Origin: Anaerolineales bacterium
Lineage (GTDB): Bacteria; Chloroflexota; Anaerolineae; Anaerolineales; Anaerolineaceae
DNA length: 9,065 bases
NCBI GenBank assembly: GCA_020060485.1
Contig: JAGVAB010000006.1
Coordinates: 1 to 9,065, forward strand
Direction of reading: 5' to 3'
This document shows, piece after piece, positions 5,873 through 9,065 of this stretch (position 1 is its first letter; each line of letters starts with the position of its first letter). The notes below the pieces were generated by a model. That model searched no databases and was not told the DNA's origin. It saw only the letters and a program-made list of their open reading frames with translations. The translations under genes and the position numbers were made by a program.

Positions 5873-6940
5873 ATGAACGCATCCGTCTGGGACACCTACC
5901 CTGCCACCTATCGCGGCGAAACCGTGGGCGCAATCCTGCGCGCCGTGAACGCCGGCGAATCCTTCGTCATCGTCGGCCTCAGCGGCTCCGGTAAAAGCAA
6001 TTTGATAGGCTTCCTTGCGCACCGCATGGTGGACGGCCCTCAATTCATCCTCGTGGACTGCAACCGCCTGCGCGGCGGTCAGTCCAAAGACCTCCTGCGC
6101 CTCATCCACCAGGCTCTCGGCCAGCCCTCCACCTCTGCTGACCTGCTTTTCAGCCTGGAAGACCTCATCTCCAGCCAGCTTGCCGCCCATCCGCAAGGGT
6201 TGTGCCTCCTCCTCGACCGCCTCGACAGCCTGCCAGAGGAGGCCATGCCCGCCATCGCCGGCAACCTGCGTTCCCTGCGTGACAGCTTCAAATACCAGCT
6301 TACCTTCGGCATCGCCTCGCGCCGTCCCATCCCCGAAGACACCGAACTGAACGAACTCTTCTACGGCAACACCTTCTGGCTGGGGCCGCTCTCCAAAGAG
6401 GATGCACGCTGGAGCGTGGAACAATACGCCCAACGCTGCGGCGCCGATTGGGACGAAACGCTCATCGAGAAAATGATCAATCTCTCCTGGGGATACCCCT
6501 CCCTGCTGCGCGGGGTATGCGAGGCCGCTGCCGCGGGCGCACCGCTGGACATGCGAAGCTTGCGCAGCCATCCCGCGGTGGAACGCCGCGTGCAGGAATT
6601 CTGGCGCGACGAACCCGACGCGGACGCCGTGCGCCGCAGCGGGCTGGAAGATCACCCCCTGCTGTCTCGGGACCAGCAGCCCACCCAACCCAATGTGGAT
6701 AAACTCACCGCCAACGAATACCGGCTGCACAACTACTTCCAGACCCACCCGGACCAGGTCTGCACGCATGATGAATTGGTACAGGCCGTGTGGAAAGAAG
6801 AAAAACAAATCGAAGGCGTGCGCGATGACCGTCTGGCACAGCTTGTGCGCCGCCTGCGCGCCAAGATCGAAACCGACCCCGCCAACCCACAGTTGATCCA
6901 AACCGTGCCTGGTCGGGGCTATCGCTACTCCGCAAACTGA
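5873..6940 (+). CDS. P-loop ATPase with C-terminal OmpR-type winged helix (regulator)
   Basis: A 355-aa predicted ATP-dependent DNA-binding regulator. The N-terminal half is an AAA/STAND-like ATPase with Walker A GLSGSGKS (Gly35-Ser42, Lys41), a strand 'FILVDCNRL' (58-66), Walker B 'LCLLLDRLD' (110-118) and a sensor-like 'FGIASRR' near 147. Helical segments follow, including 'SWGYPSLLRGVCEAAAAG'. The last 80 residues (about 275-355) are a Trans_reg_C winged helix: 'LTANEYRLHNYF', 'THDELVQAVW', 'LAQLVRRLRAKIE' and the closing 'IQTVPGRGYRYS'. No phospho-receiver domain is present, so the ATPase replaces it as the input module. The target genes are unknown. It is transcribed away from the phosphotransferase block and converges on the pseudogenes downstream. 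It looks intact. Confidence 0.88.
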   Translation: MNASVWDTYPATYRGETVGAILRAVNAGESFVIVGLSGSGKSNLIGFLAHRMVDGPQFILVDCNRLRGGQSKDLLRLIHQALGQPSTSADLLFSLEDLISSQLAAHPQGLCLLLDRLDSLPEEAMPAIAGNLRSLRDSFKYQLTFGIASRRPIPEDTELNELFYGNTFWLGPLSKEDARWSVEQYAQRCGADWDETLIEKMINLSWGYPSLLRGVCEAAAAGAPLDMRSLRSHPAVERRVQEFWRDEPDADAVRRSGLEDHPLLSRDQQPTQPNVDKLTANEYRLHNYFQTHPDQVCTHDELVQAVWKEEKQIEGVRDDRLAQLVRRLRAKIETDPANPQLIQTVPGRGYRYSAN

Positions 6941-7187
6941 AGCGTTGATCCGGCGGAAAGAGACTCACCCGCTCACCAAAGGCCTGGGTGGGCTTTGCAA
7001 TAGCATTCTCCCCTGTGCAATGATTAGGATAGAGCATCAATCCTGGAAAATCGTCCGAAATGACCTGCACCACATGCTCCAGGTAATCGTCCAAGGCTGC
7101 CTTGAGGTGCATCCCGCCCAGCACGGCTGTCACCGGGCCGCCAAAATGCTCTCTCACATAGAAAAGCGTATTCAGGATACCACCACC
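6936..7187 (-). pseudogene. C-terminal remnant of an MBL-fold hydrolase
   Basis: The minus-strand reading 'GGGILNTLFYVREHFGG', then 'VTAVLGGMHLKAA', then 'LMLYPNHCTGENAI', then 'AFGERV' matches the C-terminal half of metallo-beta-lactamase fold enzymes of the dihydropterin-related type, where 'AGIINTL', 'GGxHL' and 'P(x)HCTG' hold metal-binding histidines. The N-terminal half with the HxHxDH metal motif is missing. The fragment has no start, joins unrelated coding sequence at about 7178-7187, and lacks its own stop before running antisense into the 3' end of the ATPase gene. It is a dead fragment. Confidence 0.7.
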
Positions 7188-7440
7188 AGGCTGCTGTAGC
7201 TGTGGTTCAGCGTTACCGTCACGCCGCTTGAGGTGACATTCGATGCAGTCCCTGCCTCGCCGATCACGGGCCCATCGGGGGTCGGGGTAACGGTTTCCGA
7301 TCCGTTCGGTGTGGGCGTGGGGGTTGGGGCACCATAGACAGCACCGGTCAGATCCCTGGTCCATCCATCACCAGGTAACTGACCGCCTGCCAGGCAGCAT
7401 TCATCTCGCTGTCGGCCGTCTGGTCCTCTTCCACCATCAG
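7172..7440 (-). pseudogene. Frameshifted fragment of a secreted Thr/Pro-linker protein
   Basis: One minus-strand frame reads 'DLMVEEDQTADSEMNAAWQA' and on to 'VSYLVMDG', then stops at 7348-7350. The neighbouring frame takes over as 'DLTGAVYGAPTPTPTPNG', then 'ETVTPTPDGP', then 'GTASNVTSSGVTVTLNHSYS', stopping at 7172-7174. The Thr-Pro linker and the 'SNVTSS-VTVxLxxSY' segment are typical of extracellular beta-domains in secreted Chloroflexota proteins. The domain is cut short where the MBL remnant begins. A single frameshift near 7350 would join the two parts. It has neither start nor signal peptide. Confidence 0.55.
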
Positions 7441-7607
7441 GTCAATGCTGCTTCCAACATTTCTTCGATTGTCTTGGAGAACAGCCTTGAGAAAATGCCA
7501 TCCTTGCCATAAAAATCGTCAATGGAGGTTGCTTTGCCCAATTCACGAGCCACTTCTTCTGCGCTGGGCATGTGTTCCTGAATGTCTTTCTCGTTCTTCT
7601 TTGTCAT
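7437..7607 (-). pseudogene. N-terminal remnant of an IS256-family transposase
   Basis: From ATG 7605-7607, preceded by AAAGG about 8 bases upstream, the frame encodes 56 residues: 'MTKKNEKDIQEHMPSAEEVA', 'RELGKATSIDDFYGKDGIFS', then 'RLFSKTIEEMLEA'. The 'ARxLGxxx..DFxGxxGLxxxLxxxxIExMLEAELxxHLGY' pattern is the start of IS256-family (Mutator-like) transposases. After 'MLEA' the match ends and the frame stops at 7437-7439. The DDE catalytic core is absent. Together with the terminal repeat at 7645-7671 this is a 5'-end relic of an IS256 element. Confidence 0.75.
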
Positions 7608-7644
7608 GGGTTTACCTTTCTTTTTTTGTCTCTTTAGGATAACC

Positions 7645-7671
7645 CATTTACACAATTATTCTGACACCCTC
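7645..7671 (-). mobile_element. Terminal inverted repeat of the IS256-type relic
   Basis: Read on the minus strand this begins GAGGGTGTCAGAATAATTGT and continues GTAAATG. It resembles IS256-family ends, which carry a 'GTCxxxATAATTGTGTAAA' core, and it sits about 40 bases before the transposase start, as expected. The matching right end is missing, deleted along with most of the transposase. The change to AT-rich DNA begins right at this edge. Confidence 0.6.
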
Positions 7672-7821
7672 GAAAAAAAACACATTGTTACAAATAAAAT
7701 GGTTCCGAGTATGATTATTAGGTACCTCATTTTTACCTTTGGTTTTAAGCACCGCTCTTTACTATTATTGCACACTCGATGGAAAGTAAGGAAAGGATAA
7801 ATAGGAAAATAGAAAACTTAC
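7672..7821. other. AT-rich spacer, no gene seen
   Basis: About 150 bases between the IS256 relic and the candidate immunity gene. It contains a run of eight A (7673-7680; T on the minus strand) and the palindrome AGGTACCT, but no convincing stem before the T-run. Whether it terminates the toxin/immunity transcript is open. Confidence 0.4.
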
Positions 7822-8484
7822 CTAATGATTTACACAAAAATCAATTTTTCTTGAAAGTTCTTCATCAACTTTGGAAAAAACCTCAAAAAACACTGTTTCG
7901 TTCATTCCAAGATTGGGTGCATAAAATTCGAATGACATTATAATATTTTCATATCTTGCCCAAGCAAACCATAATTGACAGCTTTCAGAATTGCCCATTC
8001 CACAAACAATAAATAGATTATCCGCATTCATTCTGGAATTATTCAAACTTTTTGGCTTGGATTCTTCTTTCTTGCAAAACAAACAATTTAAGTTTGGCCA
8101 TTGATTATAAAAATGGATTTTCGGGTTAAATCGCAAAAAATAAAAACTCGCAAAAAATGGAGTCTTATACTTATATATTGTTTGTACAATTCTGGGTGGA
8201 AATACTTCGTCTTTTTCAAACCAAATTCGCCTAATAACTTCCTCAGAATTCATAGTAACATGATCATCCTCAAGGGTCTTTGTCTCACTTTCACCCCAAA
8301 TAAAACTTGTGACATTTAACTCACGGCTTTGCCAATTTTTTGGAAAGTATAACCCATTATCTAACAACGTTATTATCTCAAAATTAGTCTGTTTATTTGA
8401 AAAATAAATTTTTGTTTCAAATAAAAGAGCAGCAATTAAAATAATTATTGATAGCAATAGTATTGTTAAATATTGCTTTTTCAT
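7822..8484 (-). CDS. Membrane-anchored candidate immunity protein
   Basis: A 220-aa protein that I do not recognise as a named family. I chose the ATG at 8482-8484 because it overlaps the toxin stop as ATGA and has GGAG 9 bases upstream. An in-frame ATG 15 bases earlier lacks a good site. A short basic start (MKKQ) leads into a hydrophobic helix (about residues 5-22), which predicts a single N-terminal membrane anchor. The soluble part contains 'NLNCLFCKKEE' (Cys134, Cys137), 'CQLWFAWARYENIIMSFEFY' and a C-terminal 'VFSKVDEELSRKI'. Its position directly after a polymorphic-toxin domain, with coupled translation and matching AT-rich composition, is the usual arrangement for an immunity gene. 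That role is inferred from context only. A membrane anchor would fit protection against incoming toxin at the membrane, on the inner or outer face. Confidence 0.6.
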   Translation of the reverse strand: MKKQYLTILLLSIIILIAALLFETKIYFSNKQTNFEIITLLDNGLYFPKNWQSRELNVTSFIWGESETKTLEDDHVTMNSEEVIRRIWFEKDEVFPPRIVQTIYKYKTPFFASFYFLRFNPKIHFYNQWPNLNCLFCKKEESKPKSLNNSRMNADNLFIVCGMGNSESCQLWFAWARYENIIMSFEFYAPNLGMNETVFFEVFSKVDEELSRKIDFCVNH

Positions 8485-8960
8485 TTTCCATTTCTCCATA
8501 CATCGACCCTGAATAATTCTTCAGGGTAAGCAGCTTGAATTCTTAGAAAATCATTTTTATAAGAGAGCAAAGCAGTATGTATGTTATCAGCAGTCAATCC
8601 TAACTTATAAGTCTTCCAAAGGTTAAAACCGATCTCTGTACTAAGAATATCACCATGGTCATTATTCCCAGCAAGAATAGGAATTGCAGCCCCTGATTGC
8701 AAGGTTTCCTCATCTATTCCAGCTGCTAATCCAACAAATCCAAAGTGGATCTTTGACCAAATATCATAATAATATTCATTACTTGAATCGCCCCGAATTG
8801 GGAAAAAATAATCCCCGTTTTTTCCTAGTTCTAACATTCTGTCTAGTTTTGGTTTATGGTCCCATGGCCCATTTGGCCTAACTAACAATCCCCAGATAAC
8901 AAGGGCTACCGTAGGACCGCTTGGATTATTTGTGTTTTTAATACAATCAACATCCAACAT
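8481..8960 (-). CDS. Polymorphic toxin tip (probably type 44), separated from its RHS carrier
   Basis: A 159-aa reading whose middle resembles the bacterial toxin 44 domain found at the C-termini of RHS and other polymorphic toxins, a predicted nuclease-type toxin. The visible motifs are 'GPWDHK' (31-36), 'YFFPIRGD' (51-58) and 'YYYDIWSKIHFGFVGLAAG' (63-81, with His72), then 'LQSGAAIPILAGNND'. I recall the 'D.WS.IH(Y/F)G(Y/F)VG.AAG' core from that family; active-site residues are not established from sequence alone. The frame is open back only to a TAG at 8982-8984, and no ribosome binding site precedes the ATG at 8958-8960. There is no RHS core, signal peptide or trafficking domain. It is probably a displaced tip, now either silent or expressed alone. 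It shares ATGA with the following candidate immunity gene. Confidence 0.65.
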   Translation of the reverse strand: MLDVDCIKNTNNPSGPTVALVIWGLLVRPNGPWDHKPKLDRMLELGKNGDYFFPIRGDSSNEYYYDIWSKIHFGFVGLAAGIDEETLQSGAAIPILAGNNDHGDILSTEIGFNLWKTYKLGLTADNIHTALLSYKNDFLRIQAAYPEELFRVDVWRNGK

Positions 8961-8981
8961 ATTTTTAATTAACCCAAGTTG

Positions 8982-9065
8982 CTACCAAAGGAAGTTGAGA
9001 CTGGCGGCCAAGACAAAAAGACCGACCTTGAGCTCAAATCCTTGAGCAGTGACAGAATGAATAGA
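8982..9065 (-). CDS. 3' end of an unidentified gene (partial)
   Basis: The minus-strand frame is open from the window edge and reads SIHSVTAQGFELKVGLFVLA, then ASLNFLW, before TAG 8982-8984. A 'TAxGFExKVxxFxLAxSLxFL' tail looks like the helical end of some DDE transposases, which would fit the setting, but the fragment is too short to place. The toxin tip begins 22 bases further on. More flanking sequence would settle its identity. Confidence 0.3.
   Translation of the reverse strand, partial: SIHSVTAQGFELKVGLFVLAASLNFLW

Noticed and set aside
5849..6901. A 350-aa minus-strand open frame opposite the ATPase-wHTH gene
   Set aside because: The plus-strand protein has intact Walker A and B motifs and a winged helix, while this frame shows no coherent domain.
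6978..6998. A stem-loop after the ATPase gene as its terminator
   Set aside because: The pairing (AAAGGCC with GGGCTTT) has a mismatch and no U-run follows. The bases are explained by the MBL remnant.
6705..7364. A single 219-aa minus-strand gene
   Set aside because: Only about 80 residues (7187-6936) have family resemblance. The start lies in the wrong frame of another fragment, and the end runs antisense through the ATPase gene.
7582..7800. A plus-strand 72-aa open frame with Phe-rich start
   Set aside because: It covers the antisense of the IS256 terminal repeat and AT-rich spacer, and has no ribosome binding site or family resemblance.

Overview
The window reads as an accessory region of a free-living, moderately GC-rich bacterium, most likely a member of the Chloroflexota (Anaerolineae type). 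That placement is an inference. It rests on RHS-repeat debris, several lipoproteins with Thr/Pro-rich linkers after the lipobox, a 'CxLPCxWGITPGKT' type lipoprotein, and genes that appear to be leaderless. No rRNA, tRNA or CRISPR array is visible.

Layout. (1) Bases 1-77 hold the last codons and terminal inverted repeat of an IS3-like insertion sequence. This IS has cut the 3' end of an RHS core remnant (64-648, minus). (2) Bases 675-5504 are a minus-strand block of envelope genes. In transcription order these are a 53-aa single-pass membrane protein (5343-5504), a 660-aa two-part membrane protein with a lipobox, an external domain, a central membrane segment and a cytosolic APH-like phosphotransferase domain (3364-5346), an uncharacterised lipoprotein (2470-3270), and a YfbK-like von Willebrand A lipoprotein (761-2326) closed by a strong terminator (675-704). 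The first two overlap by 4 bases. The vWA gene has its own leader, with three TGTCA direct repeats at 11-base steps and a 25-base palindrome. (3) Bases 5543-5872 are intergenic and contain a nested inverted-repeat element. Its right arm appears to supply the -35 box for a plus-strand gene (5873-6940) encoding a P-loop ATPase fused to an OmpR-type winged helix. (4) Bases 6936-7671 are a gene graveyard on the minus strand: the C-terminal piece of an MBL-fold hydrolase, a frameshifted piece of a secreted Thr/Pro-linker protein, and the first part of an IS256-family transposase with its terminal repeat. (5) Bases 7672-8960 are strikingly AT-rich and hold a displaced polymorphic-toxin tip, probably of the type 44 family, coupled by a 4-base overlap to a membrane-anchored candidate immunity gene. 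(6) The last 84 bases may be the 3' end of another mobile-element gene.

How the genes may work together. The 53-aa protein and the phosphotransferase form one translational unit that could pass a signal from outside the cell to a cytosolic kinase-like domain. The two other lipoproteins on the same strand suggest a shared cell-envelope theme. The toxin and candidate immunity genes are a separate imported conflict module, set among RHS and transposon debris. The window as a whole looks like a hot spot of RHS/toxin turnover next to an envelope-signalling gene set.
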